Part shown: positions 37,964 to 45,512 of the stretch, in pieces
How positions within the stretch are numbered: position 1 is the first letter of the stretch
How the letters are laid out: every line of letters starts with the position of its first letter
Source: Flavobacterium hungaricum
GTDB taxonomy: Bacteria > Bacteroidota > Bacteroidia > Flavobacteriales > Flavobacteriaceae
Length of the DNA: 64,000 nt
Direction: 5' to 3'
NCBI RefSeq assembly: GCF_015182285.1
Contig: NZ_PRDM01000001.1
Coordinates: forward strand, 806,001 to 870,000
Notes under the pieces: generated by a model
The model's database searches: none
Told to the model about the DNA's origin: nothing
What the model saw: the letters and a program-made list of their open reading frames with translations, nothing else
Made by a program: the position numbers and the translations under genes

Positions 37964-38539
37964 CCACTTTTTTTGACAAATGAAATCTCGAAAGAAACAG
38001 ATTTTCAATTGTTCTTGTTAGAAAGTATTGATATAGAGCATCTTATTATAAAAATGTTTCAGAATAAAATTCAAAAAGCCATTCTATATCATCCTGACGA
38101 AAGTGAAATGATGAAGACCCTAAAAGCCAAAATTCCTGTAAACAAAGCGGGTGGAGGCTTAGTGTATAATAAGAATGGCGAAGTTTTGTTTATTTTTAGA
38201 AACGGCAAATGGGATCTTCCTAAAGGCGGTATAGAGAAAGGTGAAGAAATTGAAGACACCGCTATGCGCGAAGTGGAAGAGGAGACAGGTGTCGGGCAGC
38301 TTAGGATAGGTAACAAACTCGAAAAAACCTACCATATTTTTAAACGCAACGGAAAATACAAACTCAAAATCACGCATTGGTTCGAAATGTTCTCTGATTT
38401 TGAAGGAACACCGCACGGGCAAATAGAGGAAGGAATCGAAAAAGTGGCTTGGCTAAACCCAGAACAAATCAAAGAAGCACTGACAAATTCTTATGAGAAT
38501 ATAAAGCTGCTTTTTGAAGAAAAGAAAATTCAATATTAG
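37937..38539 (+). CDS. Nudix hydrolase
   Basis: A 200-residue Nudix protein. The Nudix box GGIEKGEEIEDTAMREVEEETGV is complete, in order GX5EX7REVXEEXGX, and binds the metal that cleaves nucleoside-diphosphate linkages. The first 70 residues are an extra N-terminal domain (MYKVFVNDKPLFLTNE). The substrate is not predictable. It is divergent from pyrE; its start codon lies in the pyrE -7 box. A near-match TATCTTTA at 37911-37918 could be its own promoter. Confidence 0.9.
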   Translation: MYKVFVNDKPLFLTNEISKETDFQLFLLESIDIEHLIIKMFQNKIQKAILYHPDESEMMKTLKAKIPVNKAGGGLVYNKNGEVLFIFRNGKWDLPKGGIEKGEEIEDTAMREVEEETGVGQLRIGNKLEKTYHIFKRNGKYKLKITHWFEMFSDFEGTPHGQIEEGIEKVAWLNPEQIKEALTNSYENIKLLFEEKKIQY

Positions 38540-38556
38540 GAAAATCAGATTCCAAT

Positions 38557-38614
38557 AAAAATTCCAAATTCCAACTTTAAAATCAAGCTTACAAAGTTGG
38601 AATTTGGAATTTTT
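38557..38614 (+). terminator. 22 bp inverted repeat after the Nudix gene
   Basis: Perfect 22-base arms (38557-38578 and 38593-38614) around a 14-base loop, ending in T-rich sequence 18 bases past the stop. It probably acts as a terminator. A third copy of the right arm (GTTGGAATTTGGAATTT) follows at about 38636-38652, so the unit is also a small repeat. Confidence 0.65.
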
Positions 38615-38672
38615 TATTTGGAACTTGAAATTTAAGTTGGAATTTGGAATTTATTTTTTTGAATTTAATCCA

Positions 38673-39260
38673 CTATGTTGAAAAGCAATTCCAGCTGAAA
38701 ATTGCTTTCCAATTATTGGATTGACTATCGCGTTCGTAAACGTAAATACATTGATCAGAACACATGAAGCCACAGAAAAACTGCTGTGTAACAAGAGCAT
38801 ATTTTTTGTCAAGCGAAAAAAGCGGCATCGAAAAAGAATACGAATAGTAGGAACCCATTCTTTGGGCTTTTTTACTGTGTTCAACGATTTTCTTTTCTTC
38901 TGCTGGACCTGTTATGTTGAGTTTTTTAAAATCGTTTTTCTGCCAGACCGAATCTTTTTGACTTAAAAATTGTTTTTCAATAAATTTTAAATCTTCTGGT
39001 TTAAAGTAATTTTGCAGCGTTTTATATCTTAAAATACCGCTTATAAACGAACCTATTTCTACTTTAAGATTCTGTTCTCCATAAATATCATAATCGGTCC
39101 ATAAAATAATTTTACGATCAATTTTTTTAATTTCTTTTCCAGAAACGTCTATGCTTTCCAGAAATTGGACCATTTCTTTATTGGTTGGAATATTTTCATT
39201 GGTTTGCGAAAAGCTGTAAATTGAAAATAAAACGGAAAAATAGGTAAAAACTCTTTTCAT
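38673..39260 (-). CDS. Secreted protein of unknown function
   Basis: A 195-residue protein with a signal peptide (MKRVFTYFSVLFSIYSFS-Q). No family is recognised. The C-terminal third has a cysteine cluster (FFCGFMCSDQCIYVY ... WNCFST), which suggests disulphides in the periplasm or outside. It starts 2 bases after a 59-residue small protein gene on the same strand, so the two form an operon. It is followed by the Nudix inverted repeat on the opposite strand. Confidence 0.65.
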   Translation of the reverse strand: MKRVFTYFSVLFSIYSFSQTNENIPTNKEMVQFLESIDVSGKEIKKIDRKIILWTDYDIYGEQNLKVEIGSFISGILRYKTLQNYFKPEDLKFIEKQFLSQKDSVWQKNDFKKLNITGPAEEKKIVEHSKKAQRMGSYYSYSFSMPLFSLDKKYALVTQQFFCGFMCSDQCIYVYERDSQSNNWKAIFSWNCFST

Positions 39261-39262
39261 TA

Positions 39263-39442
39263 TTAATTAAATCTGTTTGGTTTTTCTATTTCGCTTTTTA
39301 TTGCTTGAAGAGTTATTGGCTGAAAAGCCAGATTTTTTTCGGCTATTGCAGCTGTTGTTGTTTCCTTATTTTCTTTAGTATCATTTTTAAAGGCAATAAA
39401 AATCAAAATAAAAACAAAAGAAAGCAGTTGTTTTGGCATCAT
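39263..39442 (-). CDS. Small membrane/secreted protein, 59 aa
   Basis: ATG at 39440-39442 to TAA at 39263-39265, a frame that is easily missed because of its length. The N-terminus is strongly hydrophobic (QLLSFVFILIFIAF, residues 5-18) after MMPK, like a signal or a single membrane anchor. The rest is polar. Its stop lies 2 bases before the ATG of the 195-residue secreted protein, which is the best evidence that it is real. An alternative start is the second ATG at 39439. Function unknown. Confidence 0.6.
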   Translation of the reverse strand: MMPKQLLSFVFILIFIAFKNDTKENKETTTAAIAEKNLAFQPITLQAIKSEIEKPNRFN

Positions 39443-39520
39443 TTGAGGTTTTTGAATTTGGGTCAGTGATATTTCAAATATAAATTATTTCTGATCAAAA
39501 TTCAAAATTAAAATTCCAGT

Positions 39521-39630
39521 ATTAATGTCAATGTTAATATCAATGTCAATGTCAATGTCAGTGTGAATTTCAATATCAATTTCAATATCAATGTCAATTA
39601 AAATGTCAATATCAATGTCAATGTCAATTT
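39521..39630. repeat. Hexamer microsatellite (ATGTCA/ATATCA type)
   Basis: About 18 copies of a 6-base unit, mostly aatgtc or aatatc, with substitutions and no frame-breaking indels. Read on the minus strand it would spell alternating Ile-Asp/Glu/Asn. No start codon is present and an in-frame TAA lies just before it, so it is not called as a gene. It may be a variable-number tandem repeat. Confidence 0.8.
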
Positions 39631-39655
39631 TAATAAATTAAATATTGTTGTTTTA

Positions 39656-39702
39656 CGTTTGTCAGGCTGAGCGTCCCGTAGCTTCGGGAGAAGCCCTGCA
39701 AA
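39656..39702. repeat. Dispersed GC-rich palindrome fragment
   Basis: The string gctgagcgtcccgtagc continues to cgggagaagcc and forms TCCCG-tagctt-CGGGA inside an AT-rich surround. It shares the GAGCGTCCCG core with the larger nested palindrome at 40371-40428. It looks like a copy of a flavobacterial intergenic repeat. Confidence 0.5.
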
Positions 39703-39748
39703 GTAATTCCATAATCAAAAAAATAATTACTTTATGTCTCAAAAATCG

Positions 39749-39756
39749 TACTTTTG
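39749..39756 (+). promoter_or_regulatory. -7 box upstream of the XRE regulator
   Basis: TACTTTTG, an exact TAnnTTTG match, 118 bases before the XRE ATG. The -33 element is poor. It would give a 5' leader of about 110 bases. Confidence 0.4.
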
Positions 39757-39874
39757 TTGAGCAATTCGAAAACAGCAAACGCCGCATAAAACAAATTATT
39801 TTGATTGTATCGTACCTTGCACAATGCGTTTTTTACCTATTGCTTTTTATTACACTTACCATTATCTTTGAATT

Positions 39875-40294
39875 ATGAGCACACTAACAAGATCAAACCA
39901 TATCGGGCGAAAAATAAGCCGCATTCGTGAACTTAGAGACATGAAACAAGAAGCTTTAGCACAAGCTTTGGGCACAAGCCAGCAGACCATTTCTGCATTA
40001 GAAAATAGTGAAACGATTGATGATGAAAAGCTTGCGCCAATTGCAAAAGCGTTGGGAGTAAGTCTTGAAGCTTTAAAGAATTTTTCGGACGAAGCTGCGA
40101 TAAACTTTTTTAATAATTTCTACGATAATAGTGGAAGTCATGGGACTAATTTCGGAACCAATAATACCTGTAATTTTAATCCACTCGACAAATTAGTCGA
40201 AGCTTACGAAGAAAATAAAAAACTTTACGAACGTTTGGTTCAGGCAGAAAAAGAAAAAGTGGAGTTTTTAGAAAAGATATTGAAGGATAAATAG
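39875..40294 (+). CDS. XRE-family helix-turn-helix transcriptional regulator
   Basis: A 139-residue protein. An N-terminal Cro/CI-type HTH (about 10-67: IGRKISRIRELRDMKQEALAQALGTSQQTISALENSE...LAPIAKALGVSLEALKNF) is followed by an Asn/Gly-rich linker and a C-terminal coiled coil (about 105-139), probably for oligomerisation. It is cytoplasmic. Targets are unknown. It is isolated from operons, ends at a strong terminator and is followed by the hairpin-repeat array. Confidence 0.88.
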   Translation: MSTLTRSNHIGRKISRIRELRDMKQEALAQALGTSQQTISALENSETIDDEKLAPIAKALGVSLEALKNFSDEAAINFFNNFYDNSGSHGTNFGTNNTCNFNPLDKLVEAYEENKKLYERLVQAEKEKVEFLEKILKDK

Positions 40295-40311
40295 TCTTTA
40301 TAAAATTAAAT

Positions 40312-40352
40312 AAAAGCCCCAATAAAACGATTTGTTTTATTGGGGCTTTTTA
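40312..40352 (+). terminator. Terminator of the XRE gene
   Basis: A perfect 17 bp stem (40312-40328 with 40334-40350) with a 5-base loop, GC-rich at the base and flanked by an A-run and a T-run, 18 bases after the stop. Confidence 0.9.
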
Positions 40353-40370
40353 TTGATTTATCGTTATCGC

Positions 40371-40428
40371 TGGCGCGAGCGTCCCGCTCGTGCCTTATTT
40401 GCTTGCACGAGCGGGACGCTCGCGTTAG
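40371..40428. repeat. Nested GC-rich palindrome
   Basis: Perfect 19-base arms (40375-40393 and 40405-40423) around an 11-base loop, extendable with wobbles to about 24 bp. Each arm is itself a hairpin (CGAGCG-TCC-CGCTCG and its complement), so the sequence can fold as one long stem or as two small ones. It is far more GC-rich than its surroundings and lies directly before the tandem array. Confidence 0.85.
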
Positions 40429-40436
40429 CAGGGAAC

Positions 40437-41432
40437 AGGTGTCCTTACAGGACACAATACAAAACGATATTAATTTTATGCTACCGATGAGATATTCCTA
40501 CGGAATATTTACTCTTGTGTTACACACTTCTCTCTCGTTACTATTTTGAATCATCTTATATTTGATTAGAGTTTCAACTAATCTTTGCGGATGCGGATTG
40601 CAAATCCACACTATGGACAAAGCTATTGTTAAATTCATTCCGTAGGAATGTCTCATTGGTAGAAAAAAAATAAATTACGGTTTATACGTTCCATAGGAAC
40701 GTTTGAGTGATTATCAGATATGTTATTTCGTGAGAGCAGGTGTCCTTACAGGACACAATGCAAACGATGAGATATTCCTACGGAATATTTACTCTGCTGT
40801 TACAAACTTCTCACTCAAGACTATTTTGAATTATCTTATTTGATTAGAGTTTCAACCAATCTGTGCGGATGCGGATTGCAAATCCACACTATTGACAAAG
40901 CTATTATTTAATTCATTCCGTAGGAATGTCTCATTGGTAGAAAAAAAATAAATTACGATTTATACGTTCCATAGGAACGTTTGATTAACGGAGTAATTAT
41001 GTCCGTAAACAGGTGTCCTTACAGGACACAATGCAAACGATATTAATTTTATGCTACCGATGAGATATTCCTACGGAATATTTACTCTTCATATTGCAAA
41101 CTTCTCGCTCGAGACTATTTTGAATCATCTTAATTTGATTATAGTTTCAACTAATCTTTGCGGGCGCGGATTGCAAATCCACACTATTGACAAAGCTATT
41201 ATTTAATTCATTCCGTAGGAATGTCTCATTGGTAGAAAAAAAAAATAAATTACGATTTATACGTTCCATAGGAACGTTTGATTAACGGAGTAATTATGTC
41301 CGTAAACAGATGTCCTTACAGGACACAATGCAAACGATATTAATTTTATGCTACCGATGAGATATTCCTACGGAATATTTACTCTTCTGTTACACTTCTC
41401 GCCTGATACTATTTTTAATCATCTTAATTTGA
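40437..41432. repeat. Tandem array of about 300 bp units, 3 complete and 1 truncated
   Basis: Units begin at about 40437, 40738, 41011 and 41308 with (a)g(g/a)tgtccttacaggacac. The fourth ends after about 125 bases, next to the receiver gene stop. The second unit lacks about 18 bases. Each full unit has five short hairpins with 3-base loops, in unit 1 at 40439-40455, 40492-40508, 40595-40607, 40636-40650 and 40686-40702. Four of them share the core TCC-(n)3-GGA or its T/A-extended form. Within a unit 40481-40506 and 40637-40662 are 26-base inverted copies with two mismatches, a BIME-like design. No reading frame runs through it. Confidence 0.9.
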
Positions 41433-41435
41433 TTT

Positions 41436-41771
41436 TTAACCTTTCAAATGTTTAATATAATTATCAAGTAAACCCTGAATCTGCTTGCTCGCAACAGGAT
41501 TTGCAGAATGAACATTGAATTTTAAATCTCTTAAATCTATCCCAGAATCGTAAACCAGCCATTTGGCGCATGCATAACCGTCTTCGGCGATTTGTCCGTT
41601 TTCATCCAAACCCAAATCATTGTCAAAACTTATTAATTCCGGAAGACCTTTTTCTAGAATTACTTTTTTGAAATCGTGAAAATTTCGAACAATAACAAAA
41701 TCTTCGTCATTCAGGTTTTTATAAACCATTGGAACGTCTCGTAAATCGTCTAGAAAAAGTTTGTATGACAT
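41436..41771 (-). CDS. Cyclic-phosphate processing receiver-domain (cREC-type) protein
   Basis: A 111-residue protein that looks like a stand-alone receiver domain: LFLDDLRDVP with the paired acidic residues, SFDNDLGLDENGQIAEDGYACAKWLV, and FNVHSANPVASKQIQGLLDNYI. It has the FDNDLG and HSANP motifs of the cREC family, described from comparative genomics as linked to RNA-end (2',3'-cyclic phosphate) processing and not to phosphorelay. This is family recognition from memory; activity is unproven. No RNA-repair gene is adjacent. The tandem hairpin array abuts its 3' end. Confidence 0.8.
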   Translation of the reverse strand: MSYKLFLDDLRDVPMVYKNLNDEDFVIVRNFHDFKKVILEKGLPELISFDNDLGLDENGQIAEDGYACAKWLVYDSGIDLRDLKFNVHSANPVASKQIQGLLDNYIKHLKG

Positions 41772-41807
41772 AATTTGTTGATTATTAGAATGTTTAAAAT
41801 CTTGTTC

Positions 41808-41840
41808 AACTTTGTCAAAGTTTAAAATTTTGACAAAGTT
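41808..41840. repeat. Palindrome related to the rimK terminator
   Basis: Perfect 12-base arms (AACTTTGTCAAA at 41808-41819 and its complement at 41829-41840). The same core occurs in the hairpin at 7961-8000. It lies between the receiver gene and the M14 peptidase, so it may serve as the terminator of the peptidase gene. Confidence 0.6.
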
Positions 41841-41925
41841 CTACGCGTAAAGCTTTGCGATCTTAACGTTTTTTCAACTCAATCAAAAGCAAAAAAAACT
41901 TAGCGCTCTTTGTGGTTAAAAAAAT

Positions 41926-43653
41926 CTACAAAACTCGATAAACAGGATATTGCATATGTGCCTTTTCATAATGGATAGAATTCTTATAAATCCAGTTTAA
42001 TTGTGCTTCGGCGTTTTTTGCAAACTCGCGGTCATTTTGTTTTTTGGTTTCAAACTCAGCTTTTAGAGTTGGATTTTCTTTAAGGATTTTTGCAGCAGAA
42101 TCTTCAAAAACATAATCCGAATAATGTTCTTTTTGCTGTAAAATAGGATCGAAGAAATTCCAATTAAAGAAGGAATCAACACCTTCTGGTTCAAAAGCTT
42201 CCAGCAGATATTTTACGCCCTTTTGAGTGGTTGGAACATAATAATCTCCTTTCGCGAAAGCGGTTTTAACTATCTTAGAAGTTATCGTGGTGTTTCGATG
42301 CAGATAATGTCCTTCGTAAGCAGAGGAAACGGTTTTAAAATCGGCAATTTTATAGCTTTCAACTTCTATAATTGTATCGTTTTTAAATTGTCTAAATGAG
42401 ATATTGTTATTCTTTAAAAGATCAATAATATTCCAATAACCACGCGGAATGATATAAGCGGACGGAATAACAACTTCTTTCTGCGATTTGAATTCTTTAA
42501 TATACGGAACTTCTTTTTTGTACGGTTTACTGCGGTCATAATACAAGCGGTTGCCTGTTGTAGCGTCGCTTTTTTTGTAACCCGCTTCGTAACCTAGAAA
42601 GGTAAATTTGGCGGCTTTTGTGCTGTCCATTTCCCATTGCAAAGTATATTTTTTCTTTGGCTGATATTGTTCCAGATTTTTTAGGCGAAGCTCTTTTATT
42701 TTTAGATAATTGGCATCGGTAAAATCCAAAGTCGATTTCATGTATTCGTACGTAACCTTTACCCTTTCTGCATATTTTTTCAGCATGTGTGTTTCGACCA
42801 CAAAACCAATTGTATTAAACAAAGAAGTATAACCCGTAGTATATCGCGGACTGTCTACAAATTGTCCGAAACCTTTGTCTGGCGTGTCTTTAAAAGAATC
42901 TACATAAGGCGTTGTTTCGATTTTTTTGTTTTGCAGATCTTTTACCAAAGCGGGCATCATAACATCGTTCATGTAATTACCCAAAACTGTTCCTAGTTTA
43001 TTATGCTGCGTCATAATGTAGGTAAGTTTGTATTGATAATCGGAGCCGTTGCTTACGTGATTATCAATAAAAACGTCGGCATTTATTTTTTGAAAAATTT
43101 CTACAAAACTTTTGGTATTTCGGGTATCTGATTTTATTAAGTCACGGTTCAAATCGTAGTTTCTGGCATTTCCTCGAAAGCCGTAAACTTCTGGTCCATC
43201 CTGATTGGCGCGTGTTGTCGAATTTCTGTTCAACGCGCCTCCAATATTATAAACCGGAATGCAAACCAAAACGGTGTTTTTGGGTGCTTTCATTTTTCCT
43301 GTTGCCAAATCTCTGTAAAACTGCATCGAGGCGTCTATTCCGTCAGGTTCTCCGGCGTGGATCCCGTTATTGACAAAAAGAACCGCTTTGGTTTTCTGAA
43401 TTTTATCAAAATTAAATTCCCCATCAGGATTATAGGTAACCATATGTAAAGGTTCGCCAGAATCTGTTAATCCCATTTCTTTGATCTGAATCGTCTTGAA
43501 ATCATTTGCCAAAAGCTTAAAATAGCGAATGGCTTCGTAATAATCTGCCGCTTGATTTCCGTTCCCTTTTTCGAAAAACGTATCGTATTTTTTGTTGTCC
43601 TGAGCGAAAATTGTGGTGGTGAAAAGTAAAATGATGAATGTGAAAAATTTCAT
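41926..43653 (-). CDS. Secreted M14-family zinc carboxypeptidase
   Basis: A 575-residue exported peptidase (signal peptide MKFFTFIILLFTTTIFA-Q). The zinc motif HxxE is in NNGIHAGEPDGIDASMQFYRDL. A second zinc His is likely in DVFIDNHVSNGSDYQ, and the substrate Arg/Asn region in GNARNYDLNRDLIK. The C-terminal 200 residues are a family-specific extension. It is probably periplasmic or outer-membrane associated and trims peptides. It is preceded by a repeat-bearing 318-base gap. Confidence 0.9.
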   Translation of the reverse strand: MKFFTFIILLFTTTIFAQDNKKYDTFFEKGNGNQAADYYEAIRYFKLLANDFKTIQIKEMGLTDSGEPLHMVTYNPDGEFNFDKIQKTKAVLFVNNGIHAGEPDGIDASMQFYRDLATGKMKAPKNTVLVCIPVYNIGGALNRNSTTRANQDGPEVYGFRGNARNYDLNRDLIKSDTRNTKSFVEIFQKINADVFIDNHVSNGSDYQYKLTYIMTQHNKLGTVLGNYMNDVMMPALVKDLQNKKIETTPYVDSFKDTPDKGFGQFVDSPRYTTGYTSLFNTIGFVVETHMLKKYAERVKVTYEYMKSTLDFTDANYLKIKELRLKNLEQYQPKKKYTLQWEMDSTKAAKFTFLGYEAGYKKSDATTGNRLYYDRSKPYKKEVPYIKEFKSQKEVVIPSAYIIPRGYWNIIDLLKNNNISFRQFKNDTIIEVESYKIADFKTVSSAYEGHYLHRNTTITSKIVKTAFAKGDYYVPTTQKGVKYLLEAFEPEGVDSFFNWNFFDPILQQKEHYSDYVFEDSAAKILKENPTLKAEFETKKQNDREFAKNAEAQLNWIYKNSIHYEKAHMQYPVYRVL

Positions 43654-43971
43654 GGTTTTTGGTTTAATAGAAAGGTCAAATATAAAGTTTTATTGTTTTA
43701 TTTGTTTCAGGTTTCAAGTTTCAGGTTGATATACTTTCTGTGTTTTTACCGCAAAGAGCGCAAAAGTTTACGCAAAGTTCGCAAAGCTTTTTAAAAGGTT
43801 TTATTAAACATAGAGTTCACGAAGCTTTCCGAACTTTGTGTTTGTCAAAATAATCTATATTAAAAATAACTTTGCGCTCCCTGCTTTAAAATGACAAAGT
43901 TGCTCTATTCTCATTTCAACTTGAAACCTGAAACAAACAAAAACCTGAAACAAATTGTATACTTTTGCAAA
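43654..43971. repeat. Repeat-bearing gap with a 20-base inverted repeat
   Basis: TTTGTTTCAGGTTTCAAGTT at 43701-43720 recurs as an exact reverse complement at 43918-43937, and a third exact copy is at 49888-49907. Between the arms are AAAGCGCAAAG/TTCGCAAAG-type phrases like those at 46121-46470. No coding frame is seen. Confidence 0.7.
43960..43967 (+). promoter_or_regulatory. -7 box directly before the DEAD-box helicase start
   Basis: TACTTTTG matches TAnnTTTG, with 4 bases between it and the ATG at 43972. This favours 43972 as the start and suggests a nearly leaderless mRNA. A clear -33 box is missing. Confidence 0.55.
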
Positions 43972-45336
43972 ATGAATAAAAAACACCATTCTAACAATAT
44001 ACTTTCGAATTTAGGCATTGAGAGTCTAAACGAAATGCAGGAAATGGCACAAGATGCTATTTTGAACGACAGCAATGTTTTGCTGCTTTCTCCTACCGGT
44101 TCAGGAAAAACATTGGCATTTTTGCTTCCAATATTAGAATTATTACAGCCAGAAATCCTTTCTGTACAATGTTTAATTTTGGTTCCTTCACGTGAACTAG
44201 GACTGCAGATCGAGCAGGTTTGGAAAAAAATGGGAACGCAGTATAAAGTAAATATCTGTTATGGCGGGCATTCTATAGATACCGAAATTAAAAATCTAAG
44301 CAATCCGCCAGCGGTTTTGATTGGAACGCCAGGAAGAATTGCAGATCATATTGACAGAGAAACTTTTAGAACAGATAAGATTCAGACGCTGGTTTTAGAC
44401 GAGTTTGACAAATCGCTGCAATTGGGTTTTCATGAGCAGATGTCTTTTATTATCGGTCGATTACAAAAAGTAAACAAAAGAGTTTTGGTTTCGGCAACTT
44501 CAGATATTGAAATTCCGAAATACACAAGAGTTATCAATCCGACTGTTTTAGATTTTATTCCAGAAGAAGACGAAAAAACAAATCTTTCGATGAAAATGGT
44601 GGTTTCTCCATCAAAAGATAAATTAGGAAGTTTGTTTAATCTTATTTGTTCCTTAAAATCAGAATCGGCGATTATTTTCTGTAACCATCGTGATGCAGCA
44701 GAGAGAATCAGTGATACTTTAAACGAAAAAGGGATTTATTCGGTTTATTACCACGGCGGAATGGATCAGGAAGAGCGGGAGCGTGCCTTGATTCAGTTTA
44801 GAAACGGAAGTGTGAGTTATTTGGTCACAACCGATCTGGCTGCGCGTGGACTTGATATTCCGGAAATGAAACACGTTATCCATTATCATCTGCCGTTAAA
44901 AGAAGACGAGTTTACGCATCGTAATGGTCGTACAGCACGTATGCAGGCAACAGGAACGGCCTATATTATCATTCACGAAAGTGAAAAAGAATTGGATTAT
45001 ATTGATTATGAAATGGAAGTTTTGAATGTTGACGGAATCGTTTCGTTACCAAAACCGCCGCAATTTCAAACTATTTACATTAGCGGCGGAAAGAAAACCA
45101 AGCTTAATAAATTTGATATCGTGGGCTTCTTTTCTCAAAAAGGAAAATTAGAAAAAGAAGATTTGGGGCTAATTGAAGTAAAAGATTTTGTTTCGTTTGC
45201 GGCTGTAAAACACAATAAGGTAAAAGAACTGCTAAAAAACATTAAAGACGAAAAAATGAAAGGCAAGAAGTTCAAAATCGAGATCGCCCGTAACGTAATC
45301 AAAAAGGAAGAAGACAATAAAAAAGAGAGATATTAG
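43972..45336 (+). CDS. DEAD-box RNA helicase
   Basis: A 454-residue ATP-dependent RNA helicase. Motif Q region, Walker A PTGSGKT (41-47), PSRELG, GTPGRI, motif II as DEFD (143-146) in place of DEAD, SATSD, a complete helicase C-domain (TDLAARGLDIPE), and HRNGRTAR. A C-terminal DbpA-like RNA-binding domain is suggested by the terminal VGFFSQKGKLEKEDLGLIEVKDFVSFAAV. A frame opening at 43891 would add 27 residues that read through the dispersed repeat, and the promoter box argues against it. Confidence 0.92.
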   Translation: MNKKHHSNNILSNLGIESLNEMQEMAQDAILNDSNVLLLSPTGSGKTLAFLLPILELLQPEILSVQCLILVPSRELGLQIEQVWKKMGTQYKVNICYGGHSIDTEIKNLSNPPAVLIGTPGRIADHIDRETFRTDKIQTLVLDEFDKSLQLGFHEQMSFIIGRLQKVNKRVLVSATSDIEIPKYTRVINPTVLDFIPEEDEKTNLSMKMVVSPSKDKLGSLFNLICSLKSESAIIFCNHRDAAERISDTLNEKGIYSVYYHGGMDQEERERALIQFRNGSVSYLVTTDLAARGLDIPEMKHVIHYHLPLKEDEFTHRNGRTARMQATGTAYIIIHESEKELDYIDYEMEVLNVDGIVSLPKPPQFQTIYISGGKKTKLNKFDIVGFFSQKGKLEKEDLGLIEVKDFVSFAAVKHNKVKELLKNIKDEKMKGKKFKIEIARNVIKKEEDNKKERY

Positions 45337-45512
45337 AACTTGTAAGACAAATTTTAAACTTGATTTTTTGGTTATTTGTCTGAATTTCAATTATTTGGAA
45401 TTGGATAACTAAGTTTAACAAATTTATGTTAAAAAAATAATCAATTGATAGCTGTTTTTTCAATATTTCTGTGTTTTTTTGTGATCGTAAAATTGTAAAC
45501 CCCAAATACCAT

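Noticed and set aside
39521..39640. A minus-strand Ile-Asp repeat protein encoded by the microsatellite
   Set aside because: No start codon and an in-frame TAA just upstream. The hexamer period explains the pattern without coding.
39645..39878. A 77-codon plus-strand frame whose stop overlaps the XRE start (ATGA)
   Set aside because: The first 20 or so codons read through a dispersed GC-rich palindrome, a -7 promoter box lies inside it, and no domain or signal is convincing. The overlap is probably chance.
40437..41432. The repeat array as a CRISPR
   Set aside because: Units are about 300 bp with internal hairpins, there are no short unique spacers of constant length, and no cas genes are in the window.
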